Assembly: GCF_003119195.2 (NCBI RefSeq)
Contig: NZ_CP022253.1
Location: forward strand, 80,001 to 144,000
Direction: 5' to 3'
From: Azospirillum baldaniorum
GTDB taxonomy: Bacteria; Pseudomonadota; Alphaproteobacteria; Azospirillales; Azospirillaceae
Length of the DNA: 64,000 nt
A program made the position numbers and the translations under genes. The notes under the pieces were generated by a model. That model saw nothing but the letters and a program-made list of their open reading frames with translations. It did not search any database and was not told where the DNA came from. This document shows positions 9,299 through 17,508 of this stretch, piece by piece; position 1 is the stretch's first letter, and each line of letters opens with the position of its first letter.

Positions 9299-9562
9299 TC
9301 AGTCCGCGTCGTCCTCCTGGGCCACCTCGTCGGCAAGGTCGTTGGCCATGTCGGCGAAATAGCCCGCGTCCACCTCAAGCCCGTTTTCCTCGCAGATCCG
9401 CATGAAGATGCGGTAGGCGTGCAGGATCGCGACGTCGAGAACGACGAGGTCGCCCTCCTCGCTGTGCTTGTCGGTGATGCCACGCTCCTGGAGCGTGCCG
9501 ACGATGTCGTGAGAGGCGGCCTGAAGCACCGCTTCCATGGCTTGTTTGTGCAGAGTCGACAT
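9299..9562 (-). CDS. hypothetical acidic protein (87 aa)
   Basis: ATG at 9560-9562 has a GAGG ribosome-binding site about 11 nt upstream. The 87-residue product (MSTLHKQAMEAVLQAASHDI) looks all-helical, with no membrane segment or signal peptide, and ends in a strongly acidic tail (ADEVAQEDDAD). I do not recognise the family. It lies between the flavoprotein and the pentahaem cytochrome, all on the minus strand, with 109 bp to the latter. Confidence 0.65.
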   Translation of the reverse strand: MSTLHKQAMEAVLQAASHDIVGTLQERGITDKHSEEGDLVVLDVAILHAYRIFMRICEENGLEVDAGYFADMANDLADEVAQEDDAD

Positions 9563-9671
9563 CGCGGGGGTCCTCTTTCTCAAGTGGTCGTCTGCCGTCG
9601 GGCGCGGCGCGTTCAACGCCGGCCCGTGGTAGAAAACCCCTCTTAGCAGCTTCGGGTTCTCGCCGCAGCGA

Positions 9672-10832
9672 TCATCGCGCGCCGTTCTTCGCATGGCTCT
9701 GCAGATAGGTCAGCAGCAGGCGGCCCTCCTCCTCGTCCAGCCGGGTCAGCCGCTTCATGGCGTTCATCTTGCCGATCCAGGCGTTCGCGTCGAAGTCGGC
9801 CGGCGGGTGCAGCGTGTGGCAGAGCGAGCAGTTGGCGTCATAGACCCGCGCGCCGTAATCCCACAGCGCGCCGAGCGTGCCCACATAGCCGCCCGCCCCG
9901 GTCCAGGCGGTCAGGCGGACCTCCGTCCACTCCTGTTCGGTCTCGGGATCGGTGACGGTGCGCAGCGCAGCCGTCTGCCCGGCCGCCGCCGCGTTCAGCT
10001 TGACCGTGGTGATGCGCTTGCCCGGCTGGGCGTAGAGCGTCTGGACGGAGCTGCCGCGCTGCCAGCCGATGATCTCCACCCGCAGGGCGCCGCCCTCCAC
10101 CGCCAGGACCCTCACCGGCGTTGCCGCGGCGATCTCGCTGTCCCCGGCGCTCCCCGGGGTCGGCGGCGCGCCGTACAGGGCGAGGCTGGTCAAGGCGTAG
10201 GCGGTGTCGCCGGGCTTCAGGGCCAGCGCCTTCGCCTGGTCCGACAGACCGGCGAAGAGTTGGCGATGGCCGGCGGTGACGTCGGGGAAGCTGTGGGCGA
10301 CGCCCTTGTGGCAGTCGATGCAGGTCTTGCCGGCCTTCTCCGCCCCTTCCATGGCGCTGGCCGCCTTCGGCGTCTGCTTGTGGAAGTCCATGGCGCCGAA
10401 GGAATGGCAGTTGCGGCATTCCTGGCTGTCGGTGGCCCGCATGCGGTCCCATTCACGGCGCGCCAGCGTGTGGCGCTTGGCCTCGAACTTCTCCTTGGTG
10501 TCGATGGAGCCGATGAGCCAGTGGTACAGCTCGCCCGACGCCTGCACCTTGCGGATCACCTTGTGCGTCCAGTCGCGCGGGACGTGGCAGTCGGCGCAGG
10601 TTGCCCTTACGCCCGAGGCGTTCTGGTAGTGCGGCGAGGTCTTGTACTCGACATACACGGTGTCGCGCATCTCGTGGCAGGAGATGCAGAATTCCATGCT
10701 GTTGGTCGCTTCCATCGCGGTGTTGAAGCCGCCCCAGCCGACCACCCCAACGACGACGCCCACCAGACCGGCCAGCGCGAGCGCCCCGAAGCCGCCCGCC
10801 AAGCCGCCCGCCGTCTTCCATCCCCACCGCAT
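9672..10832 (-). CDS. TorC-like pentahaem c-type cytochrome (NapC/NirT family)
   Basis: This membrane-anchored quinol-oxidising cytochrome has 386 residues, close to TorC (390). An N-terminal anchor helix precedes four haem sites (CISCH, CADCH, CRNCH, CIDCH), then a separate C-terminal monohaem domain with CSLCH. That 4+1 layout distinguishes TorC from tetrahaem NapC. TorC feeds electrons to periplasmic TMAO or DMSO reductase, but no torA is visible here; the upstream gene is a dihaem peroxidase. The start was set at MRWGWKTAGG, directly before the anchor. The partner reductase is unknown. Confidence 0.88.
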   Translation of the reverse strand: MRWGWKTAGGLAGGFGALALAGLVGVVVGVVGWGGFNTAMEATNSMEFCISCHEMRDTVYVEYKTSPHYQNASGVRATCADCHVPRDWTHKVIRKVQASGELYHWLIGSIDTKEKFEAKRHTLARREWDRMRATDSQECRNCHSFGAMDFHKQTPKAASAMEGAEKAGKTCIDCHKGVAHSFPDVTAGHRQLFAGLSDQAKALALKPGDTAYALTSLALYGAPPTPGSAGDSEIAAATPVRVLAVEGGALRVEIIGWQRGSSVQTLYAQPGKRITTVKLNAAAAGQTAALRTVTDPETEQEWTEVRLTAWTGAGGYVGTLGALWDYGARVYDANCSLCHTLHPPADFDANAWIGKMNAMKRLTRLDEEEGRLLLTYLQSHAKNGAR

Positions 10833-10863
10833 GTCGATAACCCTGGACACCCTGGCAATCTTC

Positions 10864-11042
10864 AACCCTCTCCCCTCTGGGGAGAGGGTGCCCGCGAAGC
10901 GGGCGGTGAGGGGGATGTGCTTGGCGGCATGTCCGGCAAAAGCGCAACCCCACCCTAACCCTCTCCCCGCTTTCGGCGGACCAAAGGTCCGCCTGTCGCG
11001 TCAGCGCAAACGAAGTTTGCGCGTGAGCGGAGGGGAGAGGGA
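10864..11042. repeat. extended palindromic repeat, class A, with two extra perfect palindromes
   Basis: The element begins AACCCTCTCCCCTCTGGGGA and ends GGAGGGGAGAGGG, the outer arms of the class A family. Its distal half is enlarged by two internal palindromes: GGCGGACC-AAA-GGTCCGCC (10975-10993) and GCGCAAAC-GAA-GTTTGCGC (11004-11022). It fills the gap between the dihaem peroxidase and the TorC-like gene, both minus strand, and could act as a transcription or decay barrier between them. Confidence 0.8.
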
Positions 11043-11059
11043 ATAGCCTCCCAACCCCG

Positions 11060-12064
11060 TCAGTCGAAGGGATGCGGCTTCGGCGTCTTGTCCGTCGACG
11101 GCGGCAGGATCGGCAGAGCGAAGCTCGGCTGGTCACCGGTCAGCGTCTTCAGGAAGGCGACGATCTTGCCGTTCTCGTCAGGCGAGAACTTCTTGCCCAA
11201 CTGGATGCGGCCCATGACGTCCACGGCGTCGGACAGCGTCGCGGCCTCGCCATCGTGGAAGTAGGGGTAGGTCAGCGCGACGTTGCGCAGCGTCGGAACC
11301 TTGAAGTTGAAGCGGTCGGCCTCCTCCTTGGTCACCGCGATGCGGCCCTCGGCGGGGTTGTTGGTCTTGTAGGGCTCGACGACGCCCATCTTCTGAAAGG
11401 TGTTGCCGCCGACGGCCGAGCCGTTGTGGCAGGCGGTGCAGCCCGAGTCCTTGAACAGCTCGTAGCCTTCCAGCTCGACGGTGGTCAGGGCCTTCTTGTC
11501 GCCCTTCAGCCATTGGTCGAAGCGGGAGTTCGGCGTGACCAGCGTCTCCTCGAAGGCGGCGATGGCCTTGGTCACCTCCTCGATGGTGATCTTGGTCTCG
11601 CCGAAGACCTCACCGAATTCCTTCTGGTATTCGGGGATGGAGCGCAGCACCTCGACCGCCAGGGCGTGGGTGGAGCCCATCTCGCCGGGGTTGGCGATCG
11701 GGCCGCCGGCCTGCTCCTGCAGGGTCAGCGCGCGGCCGTCCCAGAACTGCGCCACGTTCAGGCTGGAGTTCAGAACGGTCGGCGAGTTGATCGGGCCCTG
11801 CTGCCAGTTGTGGCCGATGGAGGTCTTCAGGTTGTCGGTGCCGCCCATGGACAGGTTGTGGCACGAGTTGCAGGAGATGAAGCCGGACTTGGACAGCCGG
11901 GGATCGAAGTACAGCTTCTTGCCGAGTTCAACCAATCCGGGATTGGTGACCTTCGCCGGCTCGATCGGCGAAATCGGTTCGTCGGCGGCGAACGCCGGCA
12001 CGCCGAAGGTGGCGACGGAGGCCGCCAGCATGGCCGCGAACGACACGGCAGCACGCATGGACAT
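11060..12064 (-). CDS. dihaem cytochrome c peroxidase (CcpA/MauG family)
   Basis: This periplasmic enzyme reduces hydrogen peroxide to water using electrons from small cytochromes. The 334-residue precursor has a Sec signal peptide (MSMRAAVSFAAMLAASVATF, cut after AFA). Two haem c sites are present: CNSCH (electron-accepting half, about 60-65) and CTACH (about 205-210). FDPRLSKSGFISC and PTLRNVALTYPYFHDG are typical family segments. GGGAG lies about 7 nt before the ATG. A Met or His distal ligand typical of the high-potential haem was not checked. Confidence 0.93.
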   Translation of the reverse strand: MSMRAAVSFAAMLAASVATFGVPAFAADEPISPIEPAKVTNPGLVELGKKLYFDPRLSKSGFISCNSCHNLSMGGTDNLKTSIGHNWQQGPINSPTVLNSSLNVAQFWDGRALTLQEQAGGPIANPGEMGSTHALAVEVLRSIPEYQKEFGEVFGETKITIEEVTKAIAAFEETLVTPNSRFDQWLKGDKKALTTVELEGYELFKDSGCTACHNGSAVGGNTFQKMGVVEPYKTNNPAEGRIAVTKEEADRFNFKVPTLRNVALTYPYFHDGEAATLSDAVDVMGRIQLGKKFSPDENGKIVAFLKTLTGDQPSFALPILPPSTDKTPKPHPFD

Positions 12065-12121
12065 CGCACTTCTCCCTTATCGAAGTTCTAATATTTTGGC
12101 TAATGCCTTGATGCAAAATGA

Positions 12122-12156
12122 CAGTGACATGCCCCACTCTGGTGATACCAGTGACA
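12122..12156. promoter_or_regulatory. repeat and palindrome upstream of the cytochrome c peroxidase gene
   Basis: CAGTGACA is repeated at 12122-12129 and 12149-12156 (27-bp period). CTGGT-GAT-ACCAG, a 5-bp-arm palindrome, lies at 12139-12151. The cluster is 58-92 bp before the start codon, a usual position for an operator. A half-site TTGAT at about 12108 is too weak to call an FNR/ANR box. The regulator is unknown. Confidence 0.35.
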
Positions 12157-12232
12157 GGCGTGTCGCGCGGCAACTTGCCGCATGTCCGTATACGAATTGT
12201 GCCTACTCGAAACAGTCATTGGTGCCGGCATG

Positions 12233-12264
12233 AAAAAGGGGCGGCGGGACAGCCCGCCGCCCCC
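12233..12264 (-). terminator. Rho-independent terminator of the catalase gene
   Basis: Arms GGGGCGGCGGG (12238-12248) and CCCGCCGCCCC (12253-12263) form an 11-bp stem with a 4-nt loop. On the minus strand the hairpin is followed by TTTTT (12237-12233). It lies 38 bp after the catalase stop codon. Confidence 0.9.
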
Positions 12265-12301
12265 ATCGGGACGATGCTCGAACAATGACTTTTGGTTGCG
12301 T

Positions 12302-13993
12302 CTAATCGGCGGCTTGGCTGGTCATGCCGCCTTGCACACCGGACGGCATGCCCTTCACCACCTCGTCCGCCGTGGCGCGGTGGACCTTCACGGAGCCGGT
12401 CCACTGGCCCCAGGCCTTCGGGTCGATCGTGTCGCCGTTCCTGCCCAGCGCCTTCAACCGCTTCTGGTCCTCGTCGGTCAGCACCTGCTTGGGCAGGGGG
12501 GCCAAGCCGGCGACGTCGGCGGCGGTCATGCCCAGCATGCCGGCGACCCGGCTGCCGTAATCGTCATGGATCAGGAAGAAGTGCCAGAGCATCCGCTCCT
12601 GGACGTCGCGTTCGCACTGGCCGAGCAGCGTGCCCATGTTCAGGACCAGATCGTCGCGCTCCCAGTCCATCATGGTGCAGTAGCGGCCGCGCGCCTGAAC
12701 GTAGTCGTTGCGGCGCTCGATCACGCTGCGGGTCAGGCGGCCGTGGATTTCCGGCGGGTTGTTCGGCTCCTCCCGCTGGGCTTCGCTGAGGCCGTTGTGG
12801 ATGGACGGCTCGAAATTGACGTGCGGGTTCTGCCCCGGCGCCAGATCGCGCTGGTAGGACATCTGCCCGCCCGACAGGTTGGTGGCGACCTCAGCGTTCT
12901 TGGCCTGGTTGATCGGCAACTGCTGATAGTTGGGACCGACCCGGTAGCGCTGCGTGTCGGAGTAGGAGAAGGTCCGCCCGACCAGCATCTTGTCGTCGGA
13001 GAAGTCCAGCCCGTCGACCAGCACGCCGGTGCCCATGGCGATCTGTTCGTTCTCGTTGAAGACGTCCTCGACGTTGCGGTTCAGCGTCATCACGCCGACG
13101 TGGCGCAGCGGGAAGTCCGACTCCGGCCAGATCTTGGTGTCGTCCAGCGGGTCCCACTCCAGCTCGGGATGGTCATGGTCCTCCATGACCTGGACAAACA
13201 CATCCCACTGCGGGTAATCGCCCCGGTCGATGGCCTCGTAGAGGTCCTTGGAGGCGGAGCCGAGATCCTGCCCCTGCACCTTGGCCGCCTCCTCCGCCGT
13301 CAGGCAGGCGACGCCGCAGCGCGGGTGGAAGTGGTACTTGACCAGCACCGTGTCGCCGTTGGCGTTCACCATCTTGTAGGTGTTCACGCCGAAGCCTTCC
13401 ATGTGCCGGTAATTGGCCGGAATCCCGCGCGGGCTGAACAGGTGCGTCAGCATGTGCATGGATTCGGGCGTCTGGCTCATGAAGTCGAAGATGCGGTTCG
13501 GCTCCTGCCGGAAGGTCACCGGATCGGGCTTCAGCGAATGGATGACGTCCGGGAACTTGATGGCGTCGCGGATGAAGAAGACCGCGAGGTTGTTGCCGAC
13601 GAGGTCCCAGTTGCCGTCCTCGGTGTAGAACTTCACCGCGAAGCCGCGCGGGTCGCGCGCCACCTCCGATGAATCGCGCCCGCCGATGACGGTGGAGAAG
13701 CGGATGGCCAGCGGGGTCTTCTTGCCGGCCTGTTGAAACAGCTTGGCGCGGGTGTATTTGGACGCCGGCTCGTCGCCGATCTTGCCCGTCGCTTCGAATT
13801 CCCCGTAGCAGACGAAGCCGCGGGCGTGGACCACGCGCTCCGGAATGCGCTCGCGGTCGAAATGGGAGATCTTCTCCAGGAACTGGTAGTTCTCCAGCGT
13901 CGCCGGGCCGCGCGCTCCCACGGTGCGCTGGGATTGGTTGTTGGTGATCGGGTGGCCCTGACGGTTGGTCAGAGTCTTCGATTGGTCAGCCAT
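12302..13993 (-). CDS. haem catalase (monofunctional, clade undetermined)
   Basis: Dismutates hydrogen peroxide. The 563-residue protein starts [13 protein letters not shown]; the longer frame upstream overlaps the promoter. Key features are distal His56 in RVVHARG, the Asn in the GNN motif at 133-135, and the proximal haem signature [16 protein letters not shown] with its Tyr ligand. It carries about 80 residues beyond a typical 480-residue small-subunit catalase, mostly helical at the C terminus, but lacks the flavodoxin-like domain of large catalases. An EcfG-type promoter at 14055-14079 places it in the general stress response. Confidence 0.95.
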   Translation of the reverse strand: MADQSKTLTNRQGHPITNNQSQRTVGARGPATLENYQFLEKISHFDRERIPERVVHARGFVCYGEFEATGKIGDEPASKYTRAKLFQQAGKKTPLAIRFSTVIGGRDSSEVARDPRGFAVKFYTEDGNWDLVGNNLAVFFIRDAIKFPDVIHSLKPDPVTFRQEPNRIFDFMSQTPESMHMLTHLFSPRGIPANYRHMEGFGVNTYKMVNANGDTVLVKYHFHPRCGVACLTAEEAAKVQGQDLGSASKDLYEAIDRGDYPQWDVFVQVMEDHDHPELEWDPLDDTKIWPESDFPLRHVGVMTLNRNVEDVFNENEQIAMGTGVLVDGLDFSDDKMLVGRTFSYSDTQRYRVGPNYQQLPINQAKNAEVATNLSGGQMSYQRDLAPGQNPHVNFEPSIHNGLSEAQREEPNNPPEIHGRLTRSVIERRNDYVQARGRYCTMMDWERDDLVLNMGTLLGQCERDVQERMLWHFFLIHDDYGSRVAGMLGMTAADVAGLAPLPKQVLTDEDQKRLKALGRNGDTIDPKAWGQWTGSVKVHRATADEVVKGMPSGVQGGMTSQAAD

Positions 13994-14054
13994 CGCTTTC
14001 TCCCTGAACAGCAAGCCGTGCCGGCGCACCCCTGGGGCGTCCGGTTGGGAGGTC

Positions 14055-14079
14055 AACGGCCCCAGTTTGGAACCGTTCC
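14055..14079 (-). promoter_or_regulatory. EcfG (general stress sigma) promoter of the catalase gene
   Basis: Read on the minus strand this is GGAAC-N16-CGTT, the alphaproteobacterial EcfG/SigT consensus with correct spacing. The predicted start is near 14047, giving a leader of about 54 nt. The -35 overlaps a small palindrome, GGAACGGTTCC. Confidence 0.8.
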
Positions 14080-14130
14080 AATCCAAAACGCCGGACGGCG
14101 GCACCCTGTCCGTCAGGGAGATGCCCAAAC

Positions 14131-14163
14131 GGAAAAGGGCGGCCCCGAGGGACCGCCCTTTCC
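14131..14163 (-). terminator. terminator of the groESL operon
   Basis: GGAAAAGGGCGG (14131-14142) pairs with CCGCCCTTTCC (14153-14163). Read on the minus strand, the stem runs into CCTTTTCCGTTTGGG. It lies 27 bp after the groEL stop and before the catalase promoter, separating the two units. Confidence 0.8.
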
Positions 14164-14189
14164 GCAAACATCGTGGATGACGTGAGCTA

Positions 14190-15836
<1,647 letters not shown>

Positions 15837-15885
15837 TCACTTCCTTGAAATTCGGGGGGTTGGATCGCTCAGCGCGGGCGGAGGC

Positions 15886-16176
15886 TCAGGCCTCGACGAC
15901 GCCCATGATGTCGGATTCCTTCATGATCAGGAAATCCTCGCCCTCGATCTTCACCTCGGTGCCCGACCACTTGCCGAACAGGATGCGGTCGCCGGCCTTC
16001 ACGTCGAGCGCAACGACCTTGCCGCTCTCGTCACGGGCGCCCGGACCCACCGCGACCACCTGGCCCTCCTGGGGCTTTTCCTTCGCGGTGTCGGGAATGA
16101 TGATCCCGCCCTTGGTCTTGGTGTCGGACTCCAGACGCTTGACGACGACGCGGTCGTGCAGCGGACGGAACTTCAT
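15886..16176 (-). CDS. groS: 10-kDa co-chaperonin GroES
   Basis: The 96-residue product starts [16 protein letters not shown]. It contains the mobile loop (about 17-33, [16 protein letters not shown]) that docks on GroEL, and the roof and beta-barrel segments [20 protein letters not shown]. The start at 16174-16176 is set by this conserved N terminus; a GGAGGC ribosome-binding site lies just upstream. It is the first gene of the operon, with the CIRCE element 57 bp upstream. Confidence 0.98.
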   Translation of the reverse strand: MKFRPLHDRVVVKRLESDTKTKGGIIIPDTAKEKPQEGQVVAVGPGARDESGKVVALDVKAGDRILFGKWSGTEVKIEGEDFLIMKESDIMGVVEA

Positions 16177-16232
16177 GGGGATGCCTCCAGGATCAAGGCT
16201 TATTGAAAGGATTGGCGCCGGGCTCGGGGCTG

Positions 16233-16259
16233 TTAGCACTCTCCCCCGGCGAGTGCCAG
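16233..16259 (-). promoter_or_regulatory. CIRCE operator (HrcA site) upstream of groES
   Basis: TTAGCACTC-N9-GAGTGCCAG matches the CIRCE consensus TTAGCACTC-N9-GAGTGCTAA at 16 of 18 arm positions with exact spacing. HrcA repression of groESL is expected. The hrcA gene is not in the window. Confidence 0.9.
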
Positions 16260-16261
16260 AC

Positions 16262-16290
16262 AGCTAATCGAGCTGCGGTTTTGATTCAAG
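16262..16290 (-). promoter_or_regulatory. candidate RpoH (sigma-32) promoter of groESL
   Basis: On the minus strand CTTGAA (16290-16285) is followed by a GATTA-containing -10-like region at about 16262-16270. The -35 fits the alphaproteobacterial CTTG element; the -10 is only a partial match. Its place immediately upstream of CIRCE supports dual HrcA/RpoH control. Confidence 0.4.
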
Positions 16291-16470
16291 AGGGTCGTTG
16301 CGGCAATCGGTGCGATTCCTGGCAGCAGTCATCCCGTCTTGCTGCTAATGCATTGAAAAAGAAGAAAAATTTTTGTTGCCTGCCGCAGCCGCGAACGGCA
16401 CACTTTCACAAAAGAATCATCAGGACGCAGCGGAAGGACGCCACCGGTTCCACCATCACGGAGGCAGAGC

Positions 16471-16734
16471 ATGGCCAGTCTGGGGCTTCAGCTTCGCGAT
16501 TACCGCCTGACCACGGCGGAGATTCTGTACCACATGCCGGACCACCCGCACCTGCTGCAGAGCTATCTCTGGCAGGAATTGGACATCGCCCCAGGCTACC
16601 CGGTGCTGCGCCGGTTCCTGGATTTCTGGCAGGCCAACCTGGACGGCAAGCTGCATTCGGTGAAGCTGGCGACCCACCGCCTGATCACACCGGGCGAGGC
16701 CCGCGCGGTGGCCGCGGAATTCCGCTGGACCTGA
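16471..16734 (+). CDS. usg: Usg family protein
   Basis: This 87-residue protein resembles the small Usg family (PF06233-like), recognised from LQLRDYRLTTAEILYHMPDH and LLQSYLWQELDIAPGYPVL, followed by a DFWQANLDGKLHSVKLA segment. There is no membrane segment or signal peptide. The function is not established; the family is named from its location near tryptophan or other biosynthetic genes in some alphaproteobacteria. Here it stands alone, divergent from groESL, with GGAGG a few nt before the ATG. Confidence 0.8.
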   Translation: MASLGLQLRDYRLTTAEILYHMPDHPHLLQSYLWQELDIAPGYPVLRRFLDFWQANLDGKLHSVKLATHRLITPGEARAVAAEFRWT

Positions 16735-16775
16735 CGCCCGGCCAAGCTCTCCCCTAAGGCGGGTGAATGTGAAAA

Positions 16776-16800
16776 AATAAACTATTTTTAGGAGTTTATT
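16776..16800. promoter_or_regulatory. AT-rich inverted repeat upstream of the lysozyme gene
   Basis: AATAAACT (16776-16783) and AGTTTATT (16793-16800) are perfect inverted arms around a 9-bp spacer. The surrounding 30 bp is far more AT-rich than the genome. The site is 74-98 bp before the lysozyme ATG and looks like a dimeric repressor or activator site overlapping a promoter. Confidence 0.5.
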
Positions 16801-16821
16801 GCCTCGGTTACCCTTCCCAAA

Positions 16822-16838
16822 GCACGAACCGTTCGTGC
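16822..16838. promoter_or_regulatory. second palindrome upstream of the lysozyme gene
   Basis: GCACGAAC-C-GTTCGTGC is a perfect 8-bp-arm palindrome with a one-base centre. It lies 36-52 bp before the lysozyme ATG, in the expected leader. It is unrelated in sequence to the AT-rich repeat 22 bp upstream. Confidence 0.5.
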
Positions 16839-16873
16839 CAACGCACGTTCACGACACGCTGGGGAAGACGATC

Positions 16874-17365
16874 ATGACGACGCCGGTTTGCGAAGAAGCG
16901 GTCAACCTTGTGAAGCATTTCGAGGGTCTTTACCTCAAGGCCTATCTGTGTCCGGCGGGAGTGCCGACCATCGGCTACGGCCACACCGCCGGGGTCGAAC
17001 TGGGGCAGAGCATCTCCTCCGCCCAGGCCGACGACCTGCTAAAGTCGGACCTGACCTCCGCCGCCGCCCAGGTGGACAAGCTGGTCACCGTCGCGCTGAA
17101 CCCGGACCAGCGCGGCGCGCTGGCCTCCTTCGTGTTCAACCTGGGGGCCGGCAGCCTGCAGTGCTCGACCCTGCTGCGCCTGTTGAACCAGGGCGACTAC
17201 GAGGGTGCGGCCGGCCAGTTCGGCCGCTGGGTCTACGCCACGGTCAACGGCGTCAAGACGCAGCTCCCGGGTCTGGTGAAGCGCCGCGCCGCCGAGGCCG
17301 ACCTGTTCGAAAGCGCCACCACGCCGCTGCCCCAGGCGTCGGTCAGCACCGCCACGGGCGCGTGA
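16874..17365 (+). CDS. phage-type lysozyme (glycoside hydrolase family 24)
   Basis: This 163-residue muramidase cleaves the MurNAc-GlcNAc bond of peptidoglycan. It carries the P21-endolysin triad spacing E-8-(D/C)-5-T: Glu in KHFEGLYLKAY, Cys in LCPAG, then Thr in TIGYGHT. ALASFVFNLGAG and the C-terminal GLVKRRAAEADLF are typical of the family. No signal peptide or SAR anchor is evident from the ATG at 16874, chosen for its GGGGAAG site. No holin, spanin or other phage gene is adjacent, so this is a stand-alone, probably domesticated endolysin. Confidence 0.88.
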   Translation: MTTPVCEEAVNLVKHFEGLYLKAYLCPAGVPTIGYGHTAGVELGQSISSAQADDLLKSDLTSAAAQVDKLVTVALNPDQRGALASFVFNLGAGSLQCSTLLRLLNQGDYEGAAGQFGRWVYATVNGVKTQLPGLVKRRAAEADLFESATTPLPQASVSTATGA

Positions 17366-17376
17366 ACGCTCTGAAT

Positions 17377-17495
17377 AACCCTCTGCCCTCTGGGGAGAGG
17401 GTGGCCCGGAGGGCCGGTGAGGGGGTTGTACGTGGCCGTTCGTCCGGCAAAAGCGCATCCCCCTCACCCTAACCCTCTCCCCAGAGGGGAGAGGG
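17377..17495. repeat. palindromic intergenic repeat, class A
   Basis: The element begins AACCCTCTGCCCTCTGGGGA and ends CCCCAGAGGGGAGAGGG. It includes the inner GGCCCGGAGGGCC palindrome, and the family string CACCCTAACCCTCTCC near the end. It lies between the convergent lysozyme and large oxidoreductase genes. Confidence 0.85.
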
Positions 17496-17508
17496 AAAAA
17501 TATCCCCC

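Noticed and set aside
12100..12120. A possible FNR/ANR box upstream of the cytochrome c peroxidase gene
   Set aside because: Only a TTGAT half-site is present. The second half does not match ATCAA.
12182..13672. A long plus-strand frame opposite the catalase gene
   Set aside because: It is the antisense of a clear catalase and lacks a ribosome-binding site or family motif.
16874..17365. The lysozyme gene as evidence of a prophage
   Set aside because: No integrase, terminase, portal, tail or holin gene lies within 10 kb, and base composition matches the neighbours.
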